Assembly (NCBI GenBank): GCA_000436755.1
Contig: FR887283.1
Coordinates: 34,106 to 95,704 of the forward strand
Source of the DNA: Clostridium sp. CAG:253
GTDB taxonomy: Bacteria; Bacillota; Clostridia; Lachnospirales; Lachnospiraceae
Length of the DNA stretch: 61,599 bases
Reading direction: 5' to 3'
Shown here piece after piece: positions 26,811-35,627 of this stretch. The notes beneath the pieces were generated by a model. It had not been told where the DNA came from. It saw nothing but the letters and a program-made list of their open reading frames with translations, and did not search any database. The translations under genes and the position numbers were made by a program. Each line of letters begins with the position of its first letter. Within the stretch, counting starts at the first letter, position 1.

Positions 26811-27971
26811 ATGATTTTAATTATAGGAGTTAGATTCCGAAAATCAGGTAAAGTATACTACTTTGATCCTACGAATCTTGACATAAATAAGGGTGACCAT
26901 GTAATTGTAGAAACCGCCCGCGGAATTGAATATGGTCTTGTTGTTCTCGGCAAAAAAGAGGTAACGGATGATAAAGTAGTACAGCCTTTAAAACCGGTTA
27001 TAAGAATAGCAACAAATGAAGATGACAAAATAAATGCCGAAAATGAAGAGAAAGAAAAAGAAGCATTTGATATATGTCTTGAAAAAATTTCAAAACACGG
27101 TCTTGAAATGAAGCTTATTGATTCTGAATATACTTTTGACAAAAATAAACTTCTCTTCTATTTCACCGCTGATGGCAGAATAGATTTCAGAGAACTTGTA
27201 AAAGACCTTGCATCGATTTTCAGAACAAGAATTGAACTCAGGCAAATAGGCGTGCGTGATGAGACAAAACTTATCGGAGGAATAGGTATATGCGGCAGAC
27301 CTCTCTGCTGCCATACATTTCTTTCAGAATTTGCTCCTGTTTCAATCAAGATGGCAAAAGAACAAAACCTTTCACTCAACCCAAGCAAAATTTCCGGTGT
27401 GTGCGGCAGACTTATGTGTTGTCTGAAAAACGAACAGGAGGCCTATGAATATCTGAACGAACGTCTTCCTCATATAAATGAAAACGTTTCAACTTCAGAC
27501 GGTTACAACGGTACAGTACAAAGTGTCAGCGTTCTCAAACAGCTTGTCAAAGTCGTTATCACAAAAGAAAACGATGAAAAAGAAGTCAGAGAATATCATG
27601 TAGATGACCTCGAATTTGAAAAGAATGTAAAAAGAACATCTGCTTCACCGGGACTTACACTTCCTGATGAAGAACTTGACGAAAATGCATTAAAAGAACT
27701 TGAACAGATGGAAAAAGGTGATATTGAGGATCTTGCCGAAGAAAACGAGCAGAATAAACCTAAGGCTAAACGCCAGCAAAAAAAGAATTTTAATAAACCT
27801 AAAAAGAACTTTGAGCAAAAAAATAACTCTCGCGATACTTATCCTGAAAAAAAAGGCAAACATGGTAATCGTGAAAATTATCATCACACACAAAAGAATT
27901 TCCGTCGTGGCAATGGCAACAATAACAACGGTGGTTACAGCAACAACTACAATAATTTTAAACCTGAATAG
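26811..27971 (+). CDS. ricT: PSP1-family protein RicT (YaaT), RNase Y specificity factor
   Basis: In Bacillus, RicT acts with RicA and RicF to direct RNase Y cleavage, and the complex carries Fe-S clusters. Here the PSP1 core (residues 1-265) has GVRFRKSGKVYYFDP, VETARGIEYGLVV and the cysteine motifs GGIGICGRPLCCHTF and GVCGRLMCCLKNEQ, the likely cluster ligands. Start ATG 26811 follows GGAGG; an in-frame ATG at 26799 contains the site. The last 110 residues are a low-complexity acidic then Lys/Asn/Gly-rich tail (RRGNGNNNNGGYSNNYNNF), probably disordered and RNA-contacting, longer than in the B. subtilis protein. ricA and ricF are not nearby. Confidence 0.9.
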   Translation: MILIIGVRFRKSGKVYYFDPTNLDINKGDHVIVETARGIEYGLVVLGKKEVTDDKVVQPLKPVIRIATNEDDKINAENEEKEKEAFDICLEKISKHGLEMKLIDSEYTFDKNKLLFYFTADGRIDFRELVKDLASIFRTRIELRQIGVRDETKLIGGIGICGRPLCCHTFLSEFAPVSIKMAKEQNLSLNPSKISGVCGRLMCCLKNEQEAYEYLNERLPHINENVSTSDGYNGTVQSVSVLKQLVKVVITKENDEKEVREYHVDDLEFEKNVKRTSASPGLTLPDEELDENALKELEQMEKGDIEDLAEENEQNKPKAKRQQKKNFNKPKKNFEQKNNSRDTYPEKKGKHGNRENYHHTQKNFRRGNGNNNNGGYSNNYNNFKPE

Positions 27972-27980
27972 GAATTATAT

Positions 27981-28736
27981 ATGAACAATAATATACATTT
28001 AAAAGACGGTGAACGCCTGGATGATTTGCAATTAAACAATCTGCATATAATACAAAATCCTGAAAAATTCTGCTTTGGAATGGACGCTGTATTATTATCA
28101 TCGTTCGCCTCAAAAACCATACGGACAAACGACAACTTACTTGATCTTGGAACAGGCACAGGCATTCTTCCGATACTTCTTTCTGCAAAAACAAAAGCAA
28201 AGCATTACAGTGCTCTTGAAATTCAAGAAGAAAGCGTTGATATGGCAAAAAGAAGTGTATTGCTAAATAATCTTGATGAAAAAATTGATATTGTAAACGG
28301 GGATATAAAAACAGCTTCACAAATTTTTGGTGCGGCTGTTTTTGATGCTGTTACAACAAATCCACCATATATGAATGACAATCACGGTATCAAAAACCCC
28401 GATATGCCAAAAGCAATAGCAAGACATGAAATATTATGTACGCTTGATGACATAGCAAGAGAATCCTCAAAATTATTAAAAACAAGCGGACGGTTTTATA
28501 TGGTTCACCGCCCATTCAGAATGACTGAAATTCTGTGCACACTTGCAAAATACAAACTTGAAACAAAACGAATATGTATGGTACAGCCTTTTGTTTCAAA
28601 AGAGCCAAACATGGTTTTGATTGAATCCGTAAAAAACGGAAAACCGTTTGTTAAATTTGAGCCGCCGATAATCGTATATGATACTCCCGGTGTATATACC
28701 ACACAACTTTTAAATATATATGGAGGAACAGTATGA
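27981..28736 (+). CDS. trmN6: tRNA1(Val) adenine-37 N6-methyltransferase-like protein
   Basis: The 251-residue SAM-dependent methyltransferase has motif I LLDLGTGTGILPILLS and the catalytic NPPYMN motif of N6-adenine enzymes. FCFGMDAVLLSSFA is the typical N-terminal region of the TrmN6/YabB family. Acts on tRNA in the cytoplasm. ATG 27981 comes nine bases after the ricT stop with GGAATT as a weak site. It overlaps rsmI by four bases, indicating translational coupling. The family call is firm; the precise tRNA target is inferred from relatives. Confidence 0.88.
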   Translation: MNNNIHLKDGERLDDLQLNNLHIIQNPEKFCFGMDAVLLSSFASKTIRTNDNLLDLGTGTGILPILLSAKTKAKHYSALEIQEESVDMAKRSVLLNNLDEKIDIVNGDIKTASQIFGAAVFDAVTTNPPYMNDNHGIKNPDMPKAIARHEILCTLDDIARESSKLLKTSGRFYMVHRPFRMTEILCTLAKYKLETKRICMVQPFVSKEPNMVLIESVKNGKPFVKFEPPIIVYDTPGVYTTQLLNIYGGTV

Positions 28737-29593
28737 CACAAAACACTTCCGAAACAGGAACACTTTATCTTTGTGCAACACCTATAGGCAATCTCGAAGA
28801 CATGACTTTCAGAGTAATAAAAACACTTAAAGAAGTTGATTTGATTGCCGCCGAGGACACAAGAAACACAATAAAACTGCTCAATCATTTTGAAATAAAA
28901 ACACCTATGACAAGTTATCACGAATACAACAAAATAGATAAAGCCAAATATCTTGTTGAAAAAATGTTAAACGGAACAAATATTGCACTTGTTACAGACG
29001 CCGGTACACCGGGTATTTCAGACCCCGGAGAAGAAATCGTAAAACAGGCATACCAGGCAGGTATAACCGTCACATCTCTCCCCGGAGCTTGTGCATGCAT
29101 TACTGCGCTTACTTTATCCGGACTCTCGACAAGACGTTTTTCATTTGAAGCATTTCTTCCAACAGATAAAAAAGAAAGAAAATTCATTCTTGATTCTCTC
29201 AAGACCGAAACACGTACAACAATAATATATGAAGCTCCGCACCATTTGAAATCAACATTGGCAGAACTTTATTCATATATAGGAAACCGTAAAATAACTC
29301 TTTGCAGGGAACTCACCAAACTGCATGAAACAATTCAGCAGATGACACTTGAATCTGCAATGGAATACTACAATACAACAGCTCCTAAGGGCGAATATGT
29401 TATGGTCATAGAAGGTATTTCCCACAGACAACTTGAAGAACAGTCTATTCAGGAATGGGAAAAAATAACCATTCAGGAACATATGGATATATACCTTACA
29501 CAGGGCATGGATAAAAAATCTGCAATGAAACAGGTTGCAGCTGACAGAGGAATACCGAAACGCGAAGTATACAATTCTCTTATAAATGACTGA
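28733..29593 (+). CDS. rsmI: 16S rRNA (cytidine-1402-2'-O)-methyltransferase
   Basis: RsmI methylates C1402 in the ribosomal P-site region together with RsmH. The 286-residue protein matches the tetrapyrrole-methylase fold: TLYLCATPIGNLEDMTFR, IAAEDTRNTIKLLNH, VTDAGTPGISDPGEE, SLPGACACITALTLSG and FEAFLPTDKKERK, all family signatures. The start overlaps the trmN6 stop, and GGAGG lies inside trmN6. Last gene of the tmk operon, converging on a minus-strand gene four bases away. Confidence 0.95.
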   Translation: MTQNTSETGTLYLCATPIGNLEDMTFRVIKTLKEVDLIAAEDTRNTIKLLNHFEIKTPMTSYHEYNKIDKAKYLVEKMLNGTNIALVTDAGTPGISDPGEEIVKQAYQAGITVTSLPGACACITALTLSGLSTRRFSFEAFLPTDKKERKFILDSLKTETRTTIIYEAPHHLKSTLAELYSYIGNRKITLCRELTKLHETIQQMTLESAMEYYNTTAPKGEYVMVIEGISHRQLEEQSIQEWEKITIQEHMDIYLTQGMDKKSAMKQVAADRGIPKREVYNSLIND

Positions 29594-29596
29594 TAA

Positions 29597-30001
29597 CTAT
29601 ATTCTGCTTTTACTTTTAATGCTGGCGTGTCTGTTTTTTCTATAAACAATCACGCCGATTAAAAGTGCATAGATTAACAAATCACCGTTTTTATCCACAA
29701 AAAAATCATTATTCTGCTGCTCATCATTATATTTTTCTGCTACCATTTTAACAATCCCATCCACAAACATTGCATCCGGAAGTTCATCGAACATTGGACT
29801 GTCTTCGTATTCGTATTTATCACACTCATCATTTATATATTTTAATATAACCCTTAACTCCATTGGCATAATATAGTCATACTTATATTCATCTCCCTGT
29901 TCCATACCGCACAAACATCCGTTATTATTTAATACTTCCATTGCCGCTAAAGGCATTATATTTCCATTCATATACATTCCATTTAATATATTTTTTTTCA
30001 T
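29597..30001 (-). CDS. Small acidic protein of unknown function
   Basis: The 134-residue protein matches no family I recognise. It has an N-terminal half with GCLCGMEQGDE, an acidic middle (DECDKYEYEDSPMFDELPDA), and a C-terminal hydrophobic stretch (LLIYALLIGVIVYRK) followed by a basic tail. That pattern could be a weak C-terminal membrane anchor. It is convergent with rsmI and divergent from the next gene. Only a poor ribosome binding site is visible upstream of ATG 30001. It is the least supported single gene here, but it has no overlap with better candidates. Confidence 0.55.
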   Translation of the reverse strand: MKKNILNGMYMNGNIMPLAAMEVLNNNGCLCGMEQGDEYKYDYIMPMELRVILKYINDECDKYEYEDSPMFDELPDAMFVDGIVKMVAEKYNDEQQNNDFFVDKNGDLLIYALLIGVIVYRKNRHASIKSKSRI

Positions 30002-30091
30002 AAAAATACACCATTAAATATTTTCTCTACATTATATGCTTAAGATTTTATTAAGTTCATTGCAATTTGCCCAAGATATACAAAAACAACC

Positions 30092-30120
30092 TTGCGTGTA
30101 CGGTTTTTTCATACTATACT
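30092..30120 (+). promoter_or_regulatory. Sigma-A promoter of the 30-37.6 kb envelope gene cluster
   Basis: TTGCGT (30092-30097) and TATACT (30115-30120) with a 17-base spacer, 40 bases before the TTG start codon of the first gene. Confidence 0.65.
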
Positions 30121-30159
30121 AATTTATTGAATAATACATTTTTATTTAGGAGGACAATC

Positions 30160-32676
30160 TTGAAACATTTATATAAAGCAGTAGCATTATTTTTATTATT
30201 TGGAGTGTCTGTTTTTCTCTTTAGAAAAATGATTCCTGAAGCATCTGTCGGGACGTCAAGTGCAACAGAGCTCCAGACGGCAACATTTCCAATAATGTAT
30301 CTTCAACTCGGAAACGATTACACCATAAATACACTTCACGGCTACAGCAGTGAATTAAACAGTTCATCAGTAAGAGACTCAATTACTCCTCTCTCATCAG
30401 ACAAATCATTTTATATTAAATTAAAAGAAAACAAATTAAAAATAAAAAAGCTTACTTACAGTTTAAAAGACATCGCAAACAACAGAGTAATAGAAACAAA
30501 TACTCTTACAGCATTTGATTTAAAAAACGGTTATAAAACACTGAAAATAAAATTGTCTGAAAGTATTGATACAAGCACCGAATACGGAATGTGTTTTACG
30601 CTTACAACAAGCATGAGTAAAAAAATATATTTTTATACACGCATAAAATATTATGACAATACGGATTTCTTTTTAAAACAGAAATTAGAGTTTGTAACTA
30701 ATTTCCACAATGCCACATTTAAACAAAATAAAAAGTTTAAGTATCAGAGTTACCTTGAAAGTAATACTTCAAGTAATTCATCATATGCCGACGTAGATAT
30801 AAATTCCTCTCCTGAGCTTGTTACGTGGGGCAAATTAAGTCCAAAAGTTATTTCCGAAACAATTCCTACAATAAAGGAAATAAACGTCGAAACAGCGGCT
30901 ATACAGTATCAGTACTATGTGCGTGCAAAAACCTCATCAGGCAATGAAACTTTTCTTATAAAGGAGTTTTACAGAGTCCGCTATTCAGGCGGCAGAATTT
31001 ATCTTCTTTATTTTAAAAGAAATATGGAAGCTGATTTTAATCCAAAATTAATTTCCGTCAAGAAAAGCCAATTTAAAATAGGAATAACAAACGAGCAAAA
31101 TTTTGATATTACCACAAACGAAAAAGCAAATGAAGTTGCATTTGTACGCAACGGTTCTCTTTGGTACTACAATTTAGACCGGAATACACTTCACGAAGTC
31201 TTTAGTTTTTCACAGGAAAAAACGGACTATCTCAGAGACTGTTATGACCAGCACAATATAAAAATACTTAACTTTGACGACAAAAACACCATAAATTTTG
31301 TGGTTTACGGCTATATGAACTGCGGTGATTACGAGGGACGTGTAGGTATTATACTTTACAACTATAATCCTTCAAAAAATCTGATTACCGAGCGTGTATA
31401 CATTCCGCTTGAGACAACTTACCAGCAGTTAAAAGAGGACTTTGGTAAATATTGTTATGTAAATAAACAAAATATTTTCTATTTCTCCATAAATGATGTT
31501 GTATACGCTTATAATATATCATCAAGAAAATATGAAATACTTACAAAAAATGCCAATAAAGATAATTTTTCAATGATGCAGGACGCCAAATGTTTTGTAT
31601 GGTCAAATGCTTCAAGTTCCGATTATGCAGAAAAGATTACTATATTAAATCTTGATACCGCAAAAAAACTCGAAGTTACGGCAAAATCAAAACAAAGTAT
31701 TGTTGTTCTGGGCACAATTGATGCCAATGTAGTTTACGGATTTGTAAAAAATAAAGATATTTATGAAAACAGCAGCGGTGAACTTGTTCAGCCTGCCTAC
31801 AAACTTGTAATATCAGATTGCAACGGCAATATACAGAGAGAATATCAGAATAAGGGAATTTACGTTATTTCTGCAACTGTCGATGACAATGTCATACGAT
31901 TAAAAAGAGTACGCAAATCAGGAAATGGTTTCAAAGCTACCAACTCTGACAGCATACTCAATCAGAAGAAAAAAACTGCAACAACCATACGAGTTACAAA
32001 AAGAGTTACAAACCAATCGCTTACCGAAAAATATATATGCATGCCGTCCGGTTATAGCATTAAACAAATGCCGACAATACAAAAATCAAAGCATGTAACG
32101 GTAACTGAAAATACAACATTGCATCTTTCAGAACCCAGCGATACACCTGTAAAATATTATATATATGCTTACGGTCAAATAACATCCAGCTCTACAAATG
32201 CAGCCAAAGCAATCCAAAAAGCCGATGAACAAATGGGCGTTGTTATGGATAATAAGACACATATTATTTGGGAACGTGGCGGAAAATTCCTTTCAAAAGA
32301 AGTATCAGGAATGTCTTATCCTTCAACCACCGACAGCATAAAAGGCTCAGCATACATGCTTATGCAGGCGGCTCAGGCACAGATAGACGAATCTAAAATC
32401 AAAGGCAGTTCGTTAATGTCAATGATTAAAAAGCAAATCGACCAGCCTGTTGACCTTACAGGATGTACACTCGATGAAATTCTCTATTTTGTCAGCAGTG
32501 GAAAACCTGTTGTCGGTATGTTAAGTTCTTCTCATGCAGTAGTAATAACAGGCTACACAGGAAGTACAGTTACATGGCTTGACCCTGTAACACACAAAAA
32601 GACAACAACGTCACTTAACTCAGCCGACAGCACATTTAAAAATGCCGGATATGTATTTGTAAGTTATATAAATTAA
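30160..32676 (+). CDS. Exported protein with C-terminal C39-like peptidase fold, catalytic Cys not evident
   Basis: The start is TTG 30160, after AGGAGGAC; longer forms lack a ribosome binding site. The 838-residue protein begins with a signal anchor (ALFLLFGVSVFLF). The middle (about 35-650) is beta-rich, with repeats like LWYYNLDRNTLHEVFSF and VYAYNISSRKYEIL that recall propeller blades. The last 130 residues resemble a C39-like cysteine peptidase domain: GSAYMLMQAAQAQIDE, GCTLDEILYFVSSGKPVVGM, then SSHAVVITGYTGSTVTWLDP, giving the His and Asp. The N-terminal catalytic Cys of the fold is not seen; the matching segment reads GQITSSSTNAAKAI. It is probably a binding rather than a cleaving domain. 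A strong terminator follows. Confidence 0.75.
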   Translation: MKHLYKAVALFLLFGVSVFLFRKMIPEASVGTSSATELQTATFPIMYLQLGNDYTINTLHGYSSELNSSSVRDSITPLSSDKSFYIKLKENKLKIKKLTYSLKDIANNRVIETNTLTAFDLKNGYKTLKIKLSESIDTSTEYGMCFTLTTSMSKKIYFYTRIKYYDNTDFFLKQKLEFVTNFHNATFKQNKKFKYQSYLESNTSSNSSYADVDINSSPELVTWGKLSPKVISETIPTIKEINVETAAIQYQYYVRAKTSSGNETFLIKEFYRVRYSGGRIYLLYFKRNMEADFNPKLISVKKSQFKIGITNEQNFDITTNEKANEVAFVRNGSLWYYNLDRNTLHEVFSFSQEKTDYLRDCYDQHNIKILNFDDKNTINFVVYGYMNCGDYEGRVGIILYNYNPSKNLITERVYIPLETTYQQLKEDFGKYCYVNKQNIFYFSINDVVYAYNISSRKYEILTKNANKDNFSMMQDAKCFVWSNASSSDYAEKITILNLDTAKKLEVTAKSKQSIVVLGTIDANVVYGFVKNKDIYENSSGELVQPAYKLVISDCNGNIQREYQNKGIYVISATVDDNVIRLKRVRKSGNGFKATNSDSILNQKKKTATTIRVTKRVTNQSLTEKYICMPSGYSIKQMPTIQKSKHVTVTENTTLHLSEPSDTPVKYYIYAYGQITSSSTNAAKAIQKADEQMGVVMDNKTHIIWERGGKFLSKEVSGMSYPSTTDSIKGSAYMLMQAAQAQIDESKIKGSSLMSMIKKQIDQPVDLTGCTLDEILYFVSSGKPVVGMLSSSHAVVITGYTGSTVTWLDPVTHKKTTTSLNSADSTFKNAGYVFVSYIN

Positions 32677-32721
32677 AGGATTTAAAAGTTGAAGTTATAT
32701 AATTTATAAATACAGAACGTC

Positions 32722-32763
32722 AAAAAAAGAAACAGTTTAATTTTTCAGACTGTTTCTTTTTTA
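32722..32763 (+). terminator. Intrinsic terminator within the envelope cluster
   Basis: AAAAAAAGAAACAGT (32722-32736) pairs with ACTGTTTCTTTTTT (from 32749), 12-base loop, with a U-run. It separates the C39-like gene from the three genes that follow. Confidence 0.88.
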
Positions 32764-32885
32764 TTGTAACTTTTTAACAAAAATAAATATAATTTTTGTT
32801 ATTTTTGACACTGGAAAAATAATCAAAAACATATTAGAATGTGAAACATCTTAATTTTATTATTTGATGTGTGGAAAGGAATACC

Positions 32886-34031
32886 ATGAAAAACCGCACA
32901 CATTTATATAAAACATACCATTATTTTCGAGACATATTTCAGACTGGATTACATAGCTTACTTTTCATATCAGGAAAGCTGATATTCAGTTTGATTTTCA
33001 CTATAACATTGTTAATGTTTTTCTTTGTTGTATCCGAAAAAACATCAGCGAAAAACTCTATTTTTAACTCAGACAAAAAGACGCAAATTATCAATACCCC
33101 ACACAATAAACTGACACAGGCATTCAAATTAAACAAAGATGTTATCTACAGTGACACCTTAAACAAATCAGCAATAAACTTTTATTATATAAGCAGCCCT
33201 AAAACTGACTATACATTATATATAAAATGCCCCGGTGAAACTATTTCACAAAAATATATCCAAATATTTGACAGCACATACAAAGAGCTTGATTATAAAT
33301 TACAGAAAAAATCGTCGTATTTATGCATCAACTTATCCACTCCGCTATCTGACATATCAGATAAAACATGTATATATATTTCTATAGGCAGCATATCAAC
33401 TGTTAATAATAAAATATATATTCTTTATACAAAAACCGAGACATCAAAAACTAAAAGCAGCACATCAAACAAACCAAAAACCGGAGATAAAATTAAGAAA
33501 ACACAGACAAACAAAACTACAAGTAAAAAACATAACAATATAAAGCCCCAGACAGCTGTCAGCAATTCCAAAAAAGATACAGCTGCCAACAGCAAACCTA
33601 AAACAAATAAAGCAACACAAAATAAGACAACACACACAAAGCCTGTCAAAATAAATAAACACAAAAATAAGACAACACGCACAAAGCCTGTCAAAGTAAA
33701 TAAACGCAAAAATAAGAAACTTAAAACTAACACCAAAAAACATGCAGCCAAAAAGAATAACAAAAAACTCACACCTAAACTACAAGGAATTTCACTTTCA
33801 AAACATTATATTTTATTAAAAAAAAGAAATTCACTGCAATTAAATTTTACTACTCAACCTGCAAATTTACATGGTTGTAAATACATTTGGACAACTACCA
33901 ACCCTAAAGTTGCATCTGTTTCCTCCGGAAAAATAACCGCAAAATCCACCGGGCTGGCTGTCGTTAAATTAAAGATAATTCACAATCAGATTGTCAAAAC
34001 ATCAACTTGTACCGTACGTGTCACATTATAA
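32886..34031 (+). CDS. Membrane-anchored surface protein: basic repeat stalk and C-terminal Ig-like domain
   Basis: The start is ATG 32886 after GGAAAGGA; an upstream in-frame GTG contains that site. The 381-residue protein has an N-terminal TM anchor (about 28-48), an extracellular domain of about 120 residues, then a stalk of about 125 residues made almost only of Lys, Thr, Asn and Pro. The stalk includes two full 15-residue repeats (KTT-H/R-TKPVK-I/V-NK-H/R-KN) encoded by a 45-base tandem repeat. A Big_2-like Ig domain (GISLSKHYILLKKRNSLQL, then NPKVASVSSGKITAKSTG) ends it. The strongly positive stalk would favour wall or teichoic acid contact (inference). No LPXTG. Confidence 0.72.
   Translation: MKNRTHLYKTYHYFRDIFQTGLHSLLFISGKLIFSLIFTITLLMFFFVVSEKTSAKNSIFNSDKKTQIINTPHNKLTQAFKLNKDVIYSDTLNKSAINFYYISSPKTDYTLYIKCPGETISQKYIQIFDSTYKELDYKLQKKSSYLCINLSTPLSDISDKTCIYISIGSISTVNNKIYILYTKTETSKTKSSTSNKPKTGDKIKKTQTNKTTSKKHNNIKPQTAVSNSKKDTAANSKPKTNKATQNKTTHTKPVKINKHKNKTTRTKPVKVNKRKNKKLKTNTKKHAAKKNNKKLTPKLQGISLSKHYILLKKRNSLQLNFTTQPANLHGCKYIWTTTNPKVASVSSGKITAKSTGLAVVKLKIIHNQIVKTSTCTVRVTL
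33621..33717 (+). repeat. 45-base tandem repeat in the basic stalk
   Basis: Two near-identical 45-base units plus a partial third, within the preceding coding sequence, differ at a few positions that swap His/Arg or Ile/Val. The length keeps frame (15 codons), so copy number could vary without frameshift. Confidence 0.75.
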
Positions 34032-34054
34032 AAAGAAAGGGGGTTAAGGTTACT

Positions 34055-35608
34055 ATGCCTAAAAGAAATCAAACTACAATAAAAAGAAGAAAGGACACCA
34101 CCATAACAACAAAATTTTTGCCAAATAAAATCCGAAAAATTGTTTCTTCTTTTGAAAATATTTATGTATCAAATAATACCTGCGTATTAAAATTTTTTGA
34201 TAAAAACAATAATATAAAAATATTAAAAATATCTGTTTGCAACAAGGATGAATATAGACTGCTTATGATTTTAAAGCAGTCGGACAATAAATATTTATTA
34301 AAACCGGAAATAATTCAAAAACAAAATGAATTTATTTATGCTGTTTTTCCATATAAAAAAACGCTTATAGAACACTTATCTTCAAATAATTTGACTTTTT
34401 ACAATTTAGTTGATTTAGCAATTGACTTGTGCCTTGGAATAATTTTTATACACAAAAATAAATTTTTACATTTGGATATTTCTCCCGATAATATTTTTGT
34501 GAATGAGGACAATTCTTTTTGTATAGGCGACTACTCTTCTGTGCAAAAAACGGTTAAAAAAATTAAACACGCCAACTTATATTTGACCCCCGGTTTTTCA
34601 CCTCCCGAATTTAATTCACTGTCAACCGGCTCTCAAACAATTATCAATGAATTGTCAGATGAATATTCAATAGCAAAAACTATTCTTTCAATTTGCAATA
34701 TACATAACAAACAAACTATTGATAATAATACTGATACTAACGAACAAACTAAAATTGATAAAAAATTTATCAATATAATAAATAAAGCATGTTCGGAAGT
34801 CCAGGCTTTCCGATATGCATCAGTATATGAATTTAAAAATGCTCTGGTAACATACGGGAAAAAAAATAAAACACGACCAGATACATACAACTTTAATCTG
34901 AATATAAATACTTCAGACAGTTTATTTGATAGCTTAAAAACAATACCAATAACAAAAAAAGCTGATGATGCCGTCACAAATAAACTTGTTACATTTTTTA
35001 ATACACCCGCCTTTATTACAATAGCAATTCTGCTTGCTATACTGCTGCCATGTGCAGCATTGTATAATATATTTTTTATTTCAAATACAGACAAAGTACC
35101 CATGGCACACCAAACTGAAATTGTAACTGTTACAAACGAACCTGTCACGTTGCAGCTTGAAGAATTTGATGTTAAACAAAATATTATAACATCAATATCT
35201 ATTAACATATTAAATAATATTGCAGGCAATAATATTGATGCAGCTTCACTAAAAATATTATCTGCAAATGACAATTCCATTACTGATATAACCGGAATTA
35301 CTGCATTTAAAAATATTGAAGAACTTTATCTTTCTTCAAATAAAATAACAGATATTGATGCTCTGACTAAACTAAAAAAATTAAATACTTTAGTTATCTC
35401 ATCAAATTCAATTGACAATATCAGTATGTTACCTCAAATACAAACCCTTAAAAATCTTGATTTATCATACAACCAAAAACTAAAAAACATAGAGCCGCTT
35501 TTAAAACTGAAATCACTTAAACTGCTATGTATAACCGATACAGGCATTACACAAAAAGATATTTTAAAATTAAAAAAAGCACTTCCATATTGTGAAATAA
35601 TATATTAA
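34055..35608 (+). CDS. Transmembrane Ser/Thr kinase-like protein with extracellular leucine-rich repeats
   Basis: The 517-residue protein starts at ATG 34055 behind AAAGGGGG (about 11 bases). Residues 25-268 form a protein-kinase fold: Lys55/Lys58 (IKILKIS), catalytic loop HLDISPDN (Asp141, Asn146), DFG replaced by DYS (Asp159 kept), APE-like PPE (183-185), DEYSIAK (Asp202) and FRYAS (Arg253). The Gly-rich loop is not obvious. One TM follows (about 318-343), then an outside domain with four or five leucine-rich repeats (396-500; ELYLSSNKITDIDALTKLKK). The layout parallels PASTA kinases, with LRRs in place of PASTA. Key catalytic residues are mostly kept, so activity is possible but not certain. 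Targets unknown. Confidence 0.78.
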   Translation: MPKRNQTTIKRRKDTTITTKFLPNKIRKIVSSFENIYVSNNTCVLKFFDKNNNIKILKISVCNKDEYRLLMILKQSDNKYLLKPEIIQKQNEFIYAVFPYKKTLIEHLSSNNLTFYNLVDLAIDLCLGIIFIHKNKFLHLDISPDNIFVNEDNSFCIGDYSSVQKTVKKIKHANLYLTPGFSPPEFNSLSTGSQTIINELSDEYSIAKTILSICNIHNKQTIDNNTDTNEQTKIDKKFINIINKACSEVQAFRYASVYEFKNALVTYGKKNKTRPDTYNFNLNINTSDSLFDSLKTIPITKKADDAVTNKLVTFFNTPAFITIAILLAILLPCAALYNIFFISNTDKVPMAHQTEIVTVTNEPVTLQLEEFDVKQNIITSISINILNNIAGNNIDAASLKILSANDNSITDITGITAFKNIEELYLSSNKITDIDALTKLKKLNTLVISSNSIDNISMLPQIQTLKNLDLSYNQKLKNIEPLLKLKSLKLLCITDTGITQKDILKLKKALPYCEIIY

Positions 35609-35627
35609 AGAAAGAGAGATGATATTT

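Noticed and set aside
33621..33717. CRISPR array
   Set aside because: An in-frame coding tandem repeat with no spacers; no cas genes are in the window.
33425..33772. Long minus-strand reading frame rich in Phe/Leu/Val
   Set aside because: It is the complement of the Lys/Thr-rich stalk and tandem repeat of the real plus-strand gene.
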